DNA of 21,688 nucleotides, from assembly GCA_900766745.1 (NCBI GenBank), contig CAAFWR010000043.1, positions 1-21,688 on the forward strand, in the 5' to 3' direction. Position numbers and translations under genes: made by a program. Below, piece after piece: positions 9,121 through 16,942 of the stretch. The notes beneath the pieces were generated by a model. It was not told where the DNA came from. It did not search any database and saw only the letters and a list, made by a program, of their open reading frames with translations. This DNA is from Methanobacteriaceae archaeon (GTDB taxonomy: Archaea; Methanobacteriota; Methanobacteria; Methanobacteriales; Methanobacteriaceae). Numbering within the stretch: position 1 is the first letter of the stretch; each line of letters opens with the position of its first letter.

Positions 9121-9156
9121 AAAATAAAAAAAAGAAGAGAAGTAGTAAATACTTCT
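9121..9156 (-). terminator. hairpin terminator of the antiporter-decarboxylase operon
   Basis: Read on the minus strand: AGAAGTA-TTTAC-TACTTCT, a perfect 7-bp stem with a 5-base loop (9138-9144 paired with 9150-9156), followed by TCTCTTC and a T-rich run to 9121. The stem overlaps the TAG stop of the decarboxylase. It is the clearest terminator in the window and separates this operon from the U32 operon. Confidence 0.75.
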
Positions 9157-11044
9157 AGTTTATAATTTCATTTAATTTGTTAGTCCAGACGTTGATGTAT
9201 TCGTCCCATACGCCGTCAATATCTTTTTCATGAGCTAAAAGAGTGTTTAAAGTACAGCATCTAATTAAAGTTACAGCATGTACTTCGTCCCATTGCTCTT
9301 TAGGAATTCCTAACCTTTCAATGAGGTCAACAGGCGCATCACCATATTCGTCAACACTGAATATAGTATGTGAAGTAATCCAATCATTAACATACATTGG
9401 TCCGTTACGGTAGGATGATTTGTCAAAGAATTTTTCATTAAGTTGGTTCATTTTTTTCAAATCAGTATTTCCTTTTATGTTAAATGCGAAACAAGTGATG
9501 TTGAAGTCAGGATCTATACATAATGGCTCTACTAAAACTTCTTTATCTCCTACTTTAATGGATTTTACGTCTAATAATTTTTGGGTAAGTAATCTGGTAG
9601 CTTCAATACTTCTACCAATCATTTCTCCATAACCTTTAATGTTTAATGGAATGGATTGATGGCTTGCCCATACAGCAGCAGCTGCAGCACCGGATTTAGA
9701 ACCTTCAAGAATACAGCTTCCAATTTCCTCAGGACCGTAACCGGATTCCTCGAATACATATGGAGCTACTTCTGAGATTAAATCTAAAATTCTCTCATTT
9801 TTAACAACTATACCTCCTGCAGCATAAGGCACATAACCCATTTTATGTGGATCGATAGTTATTGAGTCAGAAGCATCAAATGCTTTATAGGCATCATAAA
9901 CCTCTTTTTTAGGGTAATTTGTGTCGTATTTGAAAACACCATCTTCAAAGACTCTTCTTTTAAGTTCATCATATTCCATGAAATCATTATTTTCATCTAA
10001 GTATAATGTTCTTGAGTATCCACCATAAGCAGCATCTAAATGAAGATAGAAGCTTACTCCTTGTTTTTCAAATTCATCTCTAAGTTGAACAATCTCATTA
10101 ACTTTATCAATTGCACCTTCTTCAGTTGTTCCAACAACAGCTACAACACCCATAATTGGAACTTTTTTTGCAACACAATTTTCAATAGTTTCTTTAAGAA
10201 TATCAATGTCCATCCTATAATCGTCATCTACAGGAACTTCAATTAAATTGTCTCCACCGATACCTAAGATATCAGCTGCTTTTACCCAGGAATAATGTTT
10301 TGTTTGTGGAACAAGTAAAACTCCGTAGTTACCATTTCCAGCACCTACTCCACGTGCAGTTCCTTTTCTGACTTCAGGGAAATCTCCACCTTTTTGAACG
10401 TCTTCAATTAATGTCAATATGTCAGCTACAGGCATATTTAATAATTCCCAATCACTTTTACCTTTGACATAATCAGGTTTGATATTTTTAACAGCTATTG
10501 GGAAAGATTTTAAATTACGCATTAACCAGGTTGCTTCAAAGTTAGCTACACTTCCATCAGTGGTAATATGGCCCCATCTATGTTCAGTTCTATAACCTAA
10601 CATATATGCAAGTTCTTTACCTACATCAAATTCCATTTGGGAAGTTGCAGGTGAAGCTTCATAAGCAACATTATTAGGATTATATAACATAGTGCCCATA
10701 TAAGCTAAATTCGCAATCATTAATGTATCAGCGTTCATTTGACCGAGATATCTTTGGGAAAACCATGGTGCGCTACTTTCTTTTAATGTTTCACTTAATT
10801 TAGTTAAAACATCTGAAGTTTTTTCTAATGTAGCTAAATACTCTGGAGTATTTCTATCTTCATTATCATCTCTCTCTTTATCTGAAGGGTGGAAATCTCT
10901 TCTCCAATGTGCATGTTCTTGGATTAAGAAATTTAAAGTTTTTTCAAAATACTCTCTATTTTCAGATTTTGGTCCTAAAAACCTTGCTTTTACGATTTGA
11001 TCGTTATTTTCCACTGCTTCTTTATTTATATTTTGCATATCCAT
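9155..11044 (-). CDS. tdcA: tyrosine decarboxylase, bacterial type (PLP-dependent, group II)
   Basis: 629 residues, the length of the ~620-residue tyrosine decarboxylases of Enterococcus and Lactobacillus, and far longer than archaeal MfnA (~380). Converts L-tyrosine to tyramine plus CO2, and probably also phenylalanine; cytoplasmic. Recognisable segments: NNVAYEASPATSQMEFDVG, GHITTDGSVANFE, LLVPQTKHYSWVKAADILGI with the PLP-stacking H250, GVVGTTEEGAID (as VAVVGTTEEGAID), HLDAAYGGY, and the PLP-lysine segment TIDPHKMGYVPYAAGG with K401. It lies 30 bases after an APC antiporter, with AGGAGAT 8 bases before the ATG. The pair resembles the tdcA-tyrP modules of bacteria, where decarboxylation consumes a proton and substrate/amine exchange yields proton-motive force or acid resistance. 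Glutamate decarboxylase is the main alternative annotation, but the close tyrosine-decarboxylase-like motifs and length argue for tyrosine. Transfer from a gut bacterium is inferred. Confidence 0.85.
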   Translation of the reverse strand: MDMQNINKEAVENNDQIVKARFLGPKSENREYFEKTLNFLIQEHAHWRRDFHPSDKERDDNEDRNTPEYLATLEKTSDVLTKLSETLKESSAPWFSQRYLGQMNADTLMIANLAYMGTMLYNPNNVAYEASPATSQMEFDVGKELAYMLGYRTEHRWGHITTDGSVANFEATWLMRNLKSFPIAVKNIKPDYVKGKSDWELLNMPVADILTLIEDVQKGGDFPEVRKGTARGVGAGNGNYGVLLVPQTKHYSWVKAADILGIGGDNLIEVPVDDDYRMDIDILKETIENCVAKKVPIMGVVAVVGTTEEGAIDKVNEIVQLRDEFEKQGVSFYLHLDAAYGGYSRTLYLDENNDFMEYDELKRRVFEDGVFKYDTNYPKKEVYDAYKAFDASDSITIDPHKMGYVPYAAGGIVVKNERILDLISEVAPYVFEESGYGPEEIGSCILEGSKSGAAAAAVWASHQSIPLNIKGYGEMIGRSIEATRLLTQKLLDVKSIKVGDKEVLVEPLCIDPDFNITCFAFNIKGNTDLKKMNQLNEKFFDKSSYRNGPMYVNDWITSHTIFSVDEYGDAPVDLIERLGIPKEQWDEVHAVTLIRCCTLNTLLAHEKDIDGVWDEYINVWTNKLNEIIN

Positions 11045-11074
11045 ATTTTCATCTCCTACTTAAATCATGGTTTT

Positions 11075-12523
11075 TTATTCTGCACTTTCGTTACCTTCTT
11101 CAACTTTTGGTTTCCAGCTTTCTTTACGGAATTTGTAAATTATAAGTGGAATTATTGCAATAACTATAGTTGATACTAATATAAGTAACACATATTCTGG
11201 TGTTGTAAGGCCAGATCCAGCTATTTCACTTGGTGGTACTAAAGCTAAGATAAATAATATTACCATTGCGATGAATCCCCATCCACCAACTAACCAAGCT
11301 CCTAATTTTCCACCAGGTATTTTAAATGCTCTTTTTACATTTGGTTTGCTGTATCTTAATTTAATCAATGAAGCGTACATTAAGAGATACATTACAATAT
11401 AAACGTTAGTTGTTAAAGCGAACAATATCCAGAATGAACTGTTAACTCCTCCAGGTAAAAGTACATAAATTAAACCCCAGAAGCTAACTATAATAGCTTG
11501 TAAAATCATCATATTTGTTGGCATTCCATGTTTGTTAGTTTTTTGAAGAACTGGTGGAAGATTTCCATCTTTTGCAGTTACTAACAATCCTTTTACAGGA
11601 CCTAAAATCCAGGAAGAAGCTTCACCAATTGAACCTACAGTAATCATTAATGCAATGATTGTGGTAATTATTCCTAAACCGAATATACCTTCAAATGCTT
11701 GCATGATTCCTCCCATTAAGTTTAAACCAGAGGTTGGAACGAAGAATCCTACAATTAATGCTCCTAAAACACTTATAATAACTAATACAACACCACTTAT
11801 GAAAAGACCAAGAGGATAATTCCTTTTAGCATTTTTAATATCAGTGATGTGCACTGAAGTCATTTCAACACCTACAAATAAAAATACGAATGTTACTAAA
11901 AGAACCAGACTATTAATATCTGAGAATTTTGGAATAAAGTCTGCAACTGTTGGATGTAAAGTCATTGCTGGCACATGTCCGTGTAACAATGCCCAACCTC
12001 CAAAGATAAATAAGAGTGCACATGGGATGAATACACCAATAACAACAAATACTGAACTAATTCTGGTATAAGTTTTCATTCCTCTGAAGTTAATAAATGT
12101 GAATAACCACCAGACGATTAGAATTATTGCATATTCAAAGACTTTGTTGTTTGATAATGCAGGATTTATTGCATAAGCAAAGGTTGCTGCAACAAAAGTT
12201 AAAACACCTATAAATCCTATTGTCATTTGGAACCATTGCATCCAGACAGCAACAAAACCCCATTTTTGTCCAAACGCTTTTTTAACCCAGACATAAACCC
12301 CACCATCTTCAGGCCAACCAGTAGCCAATTCGGATGATGTTAAAATTGCTGGAATCAAGTACATTATAACAGCCAAAATCGCAAAAACAATTAATTCCCA
12401 TTTGACTAATGCCATTGTTGGGAAATTACGAATACTCATAAGAGCTGCTAATGTAACTAATGTAAATGCCATTAAAGACATTTTAAATTTATTACCATGA
12501 TTAGCATTTTTACTATCTACCAT
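11075..12523 (-). CDS. APC-superfamily amino acid antiporter (GadC/TyrP-like)
   Basis: About 482 residues with roughly 12 hydrophobic helices; an integral membrane transporter of the amino acid-polyamine-organocation superfamily. The N-terminal part has the glutamate:GABA-type antiporter signature SELATGWPEDGGVYVWVKKA followed by GFVAVWMQWFQM, and the middle has VFLFVGVEMTSVHITDIKNA. Because tyrosine decarboxylase follows directly, tyrosine/tyramine exchange is the likely activity; glutamate/GABA or another pair cannot be excluded. The reading frame stays open to a TTG at 12535, but the ATG at 12523 is preferred: GGTGA (12529-12533) sits 5 bases before it and would lie inside the longer protein. 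First gene of a two-gene operon. In Enterococcus the order is reversed, with the decarboxylase before the transporter. Confidence 0.85.
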   Translation of the reverse strand: MVDSKNANHGNKFKMSLMAFTLVTLAALMSIRNFPTMALVKWELIVFAILAVIMYLIPAILTSSELATGWPEDGGVYVWVKKAFGQKWGFVAVWMQWFQMTIGFIGVLTFVAATFAYAINPALSNNKVFEYAIILIVWWLFTFINFRGMKTYTRISSVFVVIGVFIPCALLFIFGGWALLHGHVPAMTLHPTVADFIPKFSDINSLVLLVTFVFLFVGVEMTSVHITDIKNAKRNYPLGLFISGVVLVIISVLGALIVGFFVPTSGLNLMGGIMQAFEGIFGLGIITTIIALMITVGSIGEASSWILGPVKGLLVTAKDGNLPPVLQKTNKHGMPTNMMILQAIIVSFWGLIYVLLPGGVNSSFWILFALTTNVYIVMYLLMYASLIKLRYSKPNVKRAFKIPGGKLGAWLVGGWGFIAMVILFILALVPPSEIAGSGLTTPEYVLLILVSTIVIAIIPLIIYKFRKESWKPKVEEGNESAE

Positions 12524-12528
12524 ATTTT

Positions 12529-12576
12529 TCACCAATTAGAAGATAACCTTCATGATATATAAATGTTTATATTAAA
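12529..12576 (-). promoter_or_regulatory. promoter and ribosome site of the antiporter-decarboxylase operon
   Basis: The GGTGA ribosome site (12529-12533) lies 5 bases before the ATG at 12523. Two TATA-like elements lie upstream on the minus strand: TTTATATAT (12555-12563) and TAATATAAACA (about 12565-12575). The more distant one gives a leader of about 20 bases and is the better fit. No inducer site or repressor palindrome was recognised. Confidence 0.5.
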
Positions 12577-12660
12577 CTTTTGAATTTTTCAAGAATTAGT
12601 CGGGATTTTTAGTTTTTTTAACCTATCAATAACATTGTCTTATATTTCTGAAACTTCAGT

Positions 12661-14850
12661 TTCCAAAATGGGAATGGAGGGGCTGTTTTATGGAATGGAA
12701 TCGATGGTGCATTAATTAATTCTAGTTTTATCAACAATACGGCTAATGGTGTGGGTGGTGGTATTTATTGGATTAGTGATAATGGTATTGTGTCTGGTTG
12801 TAATTTCATTAATAATACTGCAGGCAATAATGGTGGTGCTATTGAGTGGGATGGTATTAATGGTACTATAAGTATGTCTGATTTTATTGGTAATTTCGCT
12901 AATAAGAATGGTGGAGCTGTTATTTGGGCTAGTATGTCCACTAATGGTACTTTACTTGGTTGTACTTTCATTAATAACACTGCTGTTGCTGATGGTGGTG
13001 CTATCATTTGGGGCGGTACTAGAGGTAAATTATCCACTTCTATTTTTACAAATAATCATGCAGGTGTTAACGGCGGTGCTATTTACTGGCGTAATGATAA
13101 TGGTACTCTTACTGATTCTACTTTTACTAACAATGATGCTAAATATGGTGGTGGTATCTTTTGGTATGCTGCTAATGGTGCTTTATCCAGATCTAATTTC
13201 ACCAACAATAAAGGAACTATTGGTGGAGGTGCTATTTATTGGAGTGGTGTTAATGGTACTTTAACTACTTGTAATTTCATTAATAACACTGGCGCTAATT
13301 GGGGTGGTGGTGCTGTCCGTTGGAACGGTCAAAATGGTATTTTATCAAGTTCTAAATTCATCAATAACTTTGTTACATCAAGTGGTGGAGGTATCATTTG
13401 GTATGGTGCTAACGGTACTGTCAATGACTCACTTTTCAAAAGTAACACTGCTGATTATGGTGGAGCTATTTGCTGGGCAGGAGAAAACGGTACATTAATC
13501 AGTTCTAATTTTACAAAAAATAAGGCTACTAATAGTGGTTCTGGAGTTTACTGGTCGGGTGTTAAGGGCAGAATATTTAGTTCTATTTTTATAGATAACA
13601 ATGCGGACAATAATGGCGGTGCTGTTTGTTGGGATGGTGTTAATGGTACCTTGACTGATTCTATATTTATTAGTAATACTGCAATTAATAATGGTGGTGG
13701 CGTCTCTTGGCATAGAGCAGGTATTAATGGTACTTTAAAGTATTGTATTTTTATAGATAATGCTGCTAATCAGAGAGGTGGTGCTGTTTACTGGTATGGT
13801 GATAATAGTACTATGATTGGTTGTAATTTCACAAATAATTATGCTGTCAATGGAGATAATGTTTATTGGTTTTGGACTATTGCAGATTTTTTAAATAAAA
13901 ATAATCAAATCAATGATTATGATTATGTTTATATTCGAAATGGTGAAGGAACCCCTAATAGCACTATTGTTTTGAATAAAAAAGGAGTAACCATATCCAG
14001 TCAAGGTAATGTAATCTTTGATGCTAAAGGTAAAAATCTTCACTTTGAAGTGACTGGCGACAATGTTTTAATAGAGAATTTAAGTTTCCGAAACTTCAAT
14101 TTTACTGGCTCAGGAGGAGCAATAATTTGGAGAGGGAACAATGGAACATTACAAAATTGTATCTTCATCAACAATACAGGTCGTAATGGTGGTGCTGTTT
14201 TCTGGCAGGGTATGAATGGTATTTTAACTAATTCTAATTTCATAAATAATACTGCTAATCAGTATGGTGGTGGGGTCATGTGGTATGCTGCTAATGGAAC
14301 TTTAACCTATTGTACTTTTTCTAGTAACTTTGCTACTGTTGATGGTGGTGCTATTAACTGGGGTGATATGGGTATTAATGGTATTATAATTACTTCCATA
14401 TTTATTGATAATATTGCTAATCATTATGGTGGTAGTGTTCTATGGTATGGCAATAATGGTGCTTTATTTGATTCTACTTTCACAGGCAACTCTGCTTCTT
14501 CTGGTGGTGCTGTTTACTGATTGGTGATAATGGTACTTTAACTGGTTCTATTTTCACCAACAACACTGCTAACGAAGCAGGAGCTGGAATCCGTTGGATA
14601 GGCAATAATGGTAATATAATAAATTCTATTTTAACTAACAACATTGCTAATTATTGTGGCGGCGGAATTGATACAGGCAGTACTAATTTTATTATAAAAG
14701 ATTCAAATTTCATTAATAACCACGCGGAACTTGGTGGTGGTGTTAACTGGTGGGGTGAGAATGGCTATATTGTTAGTTCTACTTTCACAGGAAATACTGC
14801 TAAAATTATGGCCGGAGCTGTTTTATGGAATGTAATTGGACATATGGTTA
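12661..14850 (+). repeat. tandem protein-coding repeats (~84-90 bp units) of the ALP
   Basis: About 25 degenerate units, each ending in codons for GG(A/G)(I/V)xW, for example GGAIEW, GGAVIW, GGAIIW, GGAIYW, GGGIFW. Recurrent DNA words such as AATGGTACTTTA, AATTTCATTAATAA and GGTGGTGCT recur at roughly 84-90 bp spacing. They are interrupted once at about 13870-14090. Units encode right-handed beta-helix rungs and offer substrate for slippage and recombination. Confidence 0.85.
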
Positions 14851-14982
14851 ATTGTACTTTTAATAACACCAATTGGATTAAATCTAATGAAATTTATGCA
14901 AAGAAAGATTTAACCATAAATGGAGGAAAAGGAATTGTAGATATATTCGTCAACAGTACTTTATCAGGCATTTCAATAGTAG

Positions 14983-15031
14983 TTTTAAACAATGAAACAT
15001 ATTATTATCCCCCAAATACGAATATTAATTT
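14983..15031 (+). repeat. 49-nt block identical to the antisense copy at 21579-21627
   Basis: The stretch encoding VLNNETYYYPPNTNIN-like residues of the left ALP is, as far as I can read by eye, identical over 49 bases to the reverse complement of 21579-21627 in the right ALP. Homology is weaker on both sides. The two copies are in inverted orientation 6.5 kb apart, with the mcm cluster and tmk between them. Confidence 0.8.
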
Positions 15032-15265
15032 TAAAGAGAAGATAATTTCTAAAAAGATAGGGTTTATCAAATAATCTAAAAGTCAATACATGAAAAATTA
15101 TGTTATATCTTGAATTGAAAAATTTGAACATATCTTAAAAATCTTTTCTTATGTTGTCATAGCAGCAAAATCTTAATATTTTCATGGCATATTATATTAT
15201 TTCGCTTTTTAGATTTTATTTTTGAAAATATGGGGCAGATTTTCATTTTTTAATAAACAATAATG

Positions 15266-15274
15266 TTTATATAA
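15266..15274 (+). promoter_or_regulatory. TATA-box-like element upstream of the inverted-repeat region
   Basis: TTTATATAA on the plus strand predicts a transcription start near 15295-15300, just before the region of long inverted repeats. No plus-strand gene follows until tmk, 850 bases away, so it would drive a non-coding transcript or be a chance AT-rich match. Confidence 0.35.
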
Positions 15275-15295
15275 TGATAAATCTAATAGTAGTAT

Positions 15296-15608
15296 TAAGA
15301 ATTTGGATTGAATACACAACCTCCTTCCGAATTCCCAATGATTCAACATTTCAAAATTGAATCTTGATTTTCTTAATTGAATAAAAGTTAAAATAGGGTT
15401 TGTGGATTTTTAGAGAAGAACTATGTTTTTCTCATCTCTATTTTAACCTAAAAAGAGAATGAGTTATAGGAAGAATTAGACAGAACTTCATATTCTCTAA
15501 AAATTTGTGGATATCTTTTAGAAGAATATTATAATAACAAAGAACCTATAACTCTAAAGTTCAACATTATTAAGTAAATAGGCAGGTCTATTTCCCAATA
15601 TCTTTTTT
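15296..15608 (+). ncRNA. possible structured RNA with interleaved and alternative pairings
   Basis: Perfect inverted repeats: GTTAAAATAG (15387-15396) with CTATTTTAAC (15438-15447); ATTTTTAGAGAA (15406-15417) with TTCTCTAAAAAT (15493-15504); GAGTTATAGG (15461-15470) with CCTATAACTC (15545-15554); GAACTT (15483-15488) with AAGTTC (15557-15562). The second and third pairs interleave, as in a pseudoknot. A local hairpin (15431-15444 with 15450-15463, two bulges) would compete with the first pair. TTTGTGGAT occurs twice (15399-15407, 15504-15512), each followed by a similar TTTTAGA(GA)AGAA tract. A stem AAATAG/CTATTT (15576-15581/15588-15593) followed by a T6 run (15603-15608) could end the transcript. 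AT-rich DNA yields some such pairs by chance, so this is a candidate only. Confidence 0.3.
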
Positions 15609-15648
15609 AAAAGTATTTTTATAATACTCAAATATTAATCTGATTATT

Positions 15649-15695
15649 ATTTCAAATACTTTAAGGATAACTATTATCCATTGATAATTTGAAAT
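15649..15695. repeat. two-tier inverted repeat
   Basis: Outer arms ATTTCAAAT (15649-15657) and ATTTGAAAT (15687-15695) enclose an inner hairpin GGATAA-CTA-TTATCC (15665-15679). A third ATTTCAAAAT occurs at about 15717-15726. It could be a cruciform, a protein-binding palindrome or an RNA hairpin; nothing in the sequence decides. Confidence 0.45.
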
Positions 15696-15842
15696 GTTAC
15701 CCTACCTCCGTTACTTATTTCAAAATTATTTATTGATATAATAATTAGCTTTATAATATCAACTCTTAATTTTCTTTAATTAAGTTGTATGTTTTCTATT
15801 ACATTTATTATTTATAGATTATACTATAATAATCTTATTTAG

Positions 15843-15900
15843 GGTTCAATGCTGTCTAAATCATGATTAAATGCCTAAAAATTGAGTTTACCATAAAATA
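15843..15900 (-). pseudogene. relic of an adhesin-like protein 3' end
   Basis: AAATCATGATTAAATGCCT (15858-15876) equals 21625-21644 in the right-hand ALP except for one missing base. Weaker similarity continues on both sides (GGTTCAATG against GTTTCATTG; TTTACCATAAAATA against GCACCATTATATTTTA). On the minus strand this corresponds to the ALP segment GASFSGISIMILNNE, now broken by frameshifts and a stop. No repeat units can be traced further upstream. It suggests that a minus-strand ALP once ended here. Confidence 0.45.
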
Positions 15901-16149
15901 TTGTTTGAATTGCCAAATATTTACTTATGTTATTACCAAAAGATATTATGCATAGAACCGATTTTCGAGAACAACCAAAGACTAAACTTAGTAAAGAGGA
16001 AAACATAATTTTTTAAGAATCATGTCTCCCATAATAACAAACATTAATAAAAAAAATTTCCAATTGTAATCAATTTCACAATTTTTAAAGAATCAATATT
16101 AAATGATTTTCAGTAAATATTTTTAATCTTTAAAGGTTAATATAAAAAT

Positions 16150-16728
16150 ATGTATATTATTTTTGAAGGGATTGATGGAGCAGGTAAGTCAACACAAATT
16201 GAAATTATAAAAAAGTGGTTAGAAGATAATGGTCTTGAAGTTGAAACAGTTGTAGAACCTACTGATTCTGAAATTGGAATTTTAATTAGGGAAATTCTTA
16301 AAAGACCAGATGCCACTACTGATAAAATGCAAAAAACTTTAGGCCTTTTATTTGCAGCAGATAGGATGCTTATAATGGATAAACTGGAAGATGATAAAAA
16401 AATATTTTTATCTGACAGATCATTTATTTCAAGTTTAGTTTATCAGGAACCTAAAGAATGGATCAATTCTCTTAATAAATATGTTAAAAAACCAGATCTA
16501 GTATTGTTGTTAGATGTTGATTTAGAAAATTCTGTTTCAAGATTTTCTGGTCAGGATAAGTTTGAAAATAAGGAATTTTTAACCAAAGTTAGGAAAAACT
16601 ATCTGGATATTATAAATAACTTTAATCATGAGATTATTAATGCAAATAATGGTGTGAATAAAGTTTCTTCAGATATTAAAAAAGCAATAGCTCCTAAAGT
16701 TGGTTTATGTAAAGATTGTGTAAGATAA
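16150..16728 (+). CDS. tmk: thymidylate kinase
   Basis: 192 residues. Phosphorylates dTMP to dTDP with ATP, in the cytoplasm, for dTTP supply. The P-loop FEGIDGAGKSTQ (K13) is diagnostic. VVEPTDSEIG (~35-44) matches the EP-containing substrate segment, and LSDRSFISSLVYQ is the DR motif that binds dTMP. LLLDVDLENSVSRFSGQDKFEN covers the LID region. It is at the short end of the family. The C-terminus ends in LCKDCVR, a CxxC pair not needed for the fold and unusual for the family. The gene stands alone on the plus strand and converges on the 68-residue gene with only 5 bases between stop codons, so the two transcripts probably overlap. The ATG follows a weak AGGT. Confidence 0.93.
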   Translation: MYIIFEGIDGAGKSTQIEIIKKWLEDNGLEVETVVEPTDSEIGILIREILKRPDATTDKMQKTLGLLFAADRMLIMDKLEDDKKIFLSDRSFISSLVYQEPKEWINSLNKYVKKPDLVLLLDVDLENSVSRFSGQDKFENKEFLTKVRKNYLDIINNFNHEIINANNGVNKVSSDIKKAIAPKVGLCKDCVR

Positions 16729-16733
16729 GTTAA

Positions 16734-16940
16734 TTAATCTCCTTCTAATTGACTTAATCTTTCTGCAATAGCTTCTTTTAAAAATTGTTTCACTTTTTCA
16801 AGTTCATCATAGGTTCCTATGAATTTAGGCCCAAATTCTGTCTGTTCTAATTTTATATCAAACTGTTCAATTGCATGTGCAACCATTTGTTCTCCAACAC
16901 CGTTTGGTAAACCCATTTCGAATTCTTGTTTATCTTCCAT
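16734..16940 (-). CDS. small acidic conserved-looking protein, function unknown
   Basis: 68 residues with no family I recognise. It is acidic, has no signal peptide or membrane segment, and a predicted beta strand-turn (FGPKFIGTY) is followed by an amphipathic helix (DELEKVKQFLKEAIAERLSQLEG). Support for a real gene is good: it begins 2 bases after the tyrS stop, and a strong ribosome site GGAGGAA (16946-16952) is formed by the last codons of tyrS, 7 bases including the stop before the ATG. It is the last gene of the mcm-aIF2-beta-nmd3-tyrS cluster, so expression with translation genes is expected. Any role there is guesswork. Confidence 0.75.
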   Translation of the reverse strand: MEDKQEFEMGLPNGVGEQMVAHAIEQFDIKLEQTEFGPKFIGTYDELEKVKQFLKEAIAERLSQLEGD

Positions 16941-16942
16941 TT

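Larger units (their letters stand above)
12640..15074 (+). pseudogene. adhesin-like protein (ALP), decayed: no signal peptide, nonsense codon and frameshift
   Basis: A long beta-helix surface protein of the Methanobrevibacter ALP type, built from ~28-30-residue units of the form W-x4-N-G-x-L-x-x-S-x-F-x-N-N-x-A-x3-G-G-A-x-x-W. The longest open stretch runs 12751-14520, but its GTG is inside a repeat, has no ribosome site and no signal peptide. Repeat homology continues upstream to ~12646, where TGA at 12649 stands for the CGA (Arg) in the equivalent internal segment FRNFNF (around 14085). At 14518 the expected TAC-TGG-ATT-GGT reads TAC-TGA-TTG-GT: one G is missing. Repeats resume in the next frame from 14520 and run to the TAA ending at 15074. 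A non-repeat segment (~13870-14090, with DYVYIRNGEG and VIFDAKGKN) separates two repeat blocks, so the gene seems to contain two domain-plus-repeat modules. The C-terminus (GKGIVDIFVNS...LNNETYYYPPNTNIN) recurs at the right edge. No membrane anchor is visible. Confidence 0.85.
15075..16149. other. gene-free AT-rich region between the ALP pseudogene and tmk
   Basis: No ORF with a credible start, ribosome site or protein family is present on either strand. It holds a TATA-like box (15266-15274), a cluster of interleaved inverted repeats (15387-15562), a weak terminator-like hairpin (15576-15608), a two-tier hairpin (15649-15695) and a relic of an ALP 3' end on the minus strand (15843-15900). 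The last ~100 bases contain the tmk promoter; its TATA box cannot be fixed among several AT-rich candidates. AGGT at 16134-16137 is a distant, weak ribosome site for tmk. Confidence 0.7.

Noticed and set aside
9155..11044. Annotation as archaeal MfnA (methanofuran tyrosine decarboxylase)
   Set aside because: The protein is about 250 residues longer than MfnA and carries the bacterial tyrosine decarboxylase motifs and an antiporter partner.
12765..14243. Minus-strand ORFs opposite the ALP (12765-13037, 13495-13713, 14040-14243)
   Set aside because: Their Pro/Leu-rich composition is what the reverse complement of the Gly/Asn/Thr repeats gives; they are antisense shadows.
12751..14520. A complete 589-residue gene starting at the GTG at 12751
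   Set aside because: The GTG is inside a repeat unit, has no ribosome site or signal peptide, and repeat homology continues in frame upstream of it and, after a one-base shift, downstream of its stop.
12661..15608. CRISPR array
   Set aside because: The ALP repeats are protein-coding, degenerate and without unique spacers. The repeats at 15.3-15.6 kb are inverted and few, not regularly spaced, and no cas gene is present.
15075..16149. Replication origin near mcm and tmk
   Set aside because: The region is AT-rich with palindromes, but no recognisable origin recognition box and no orc1/cdc6 gene are in the window.
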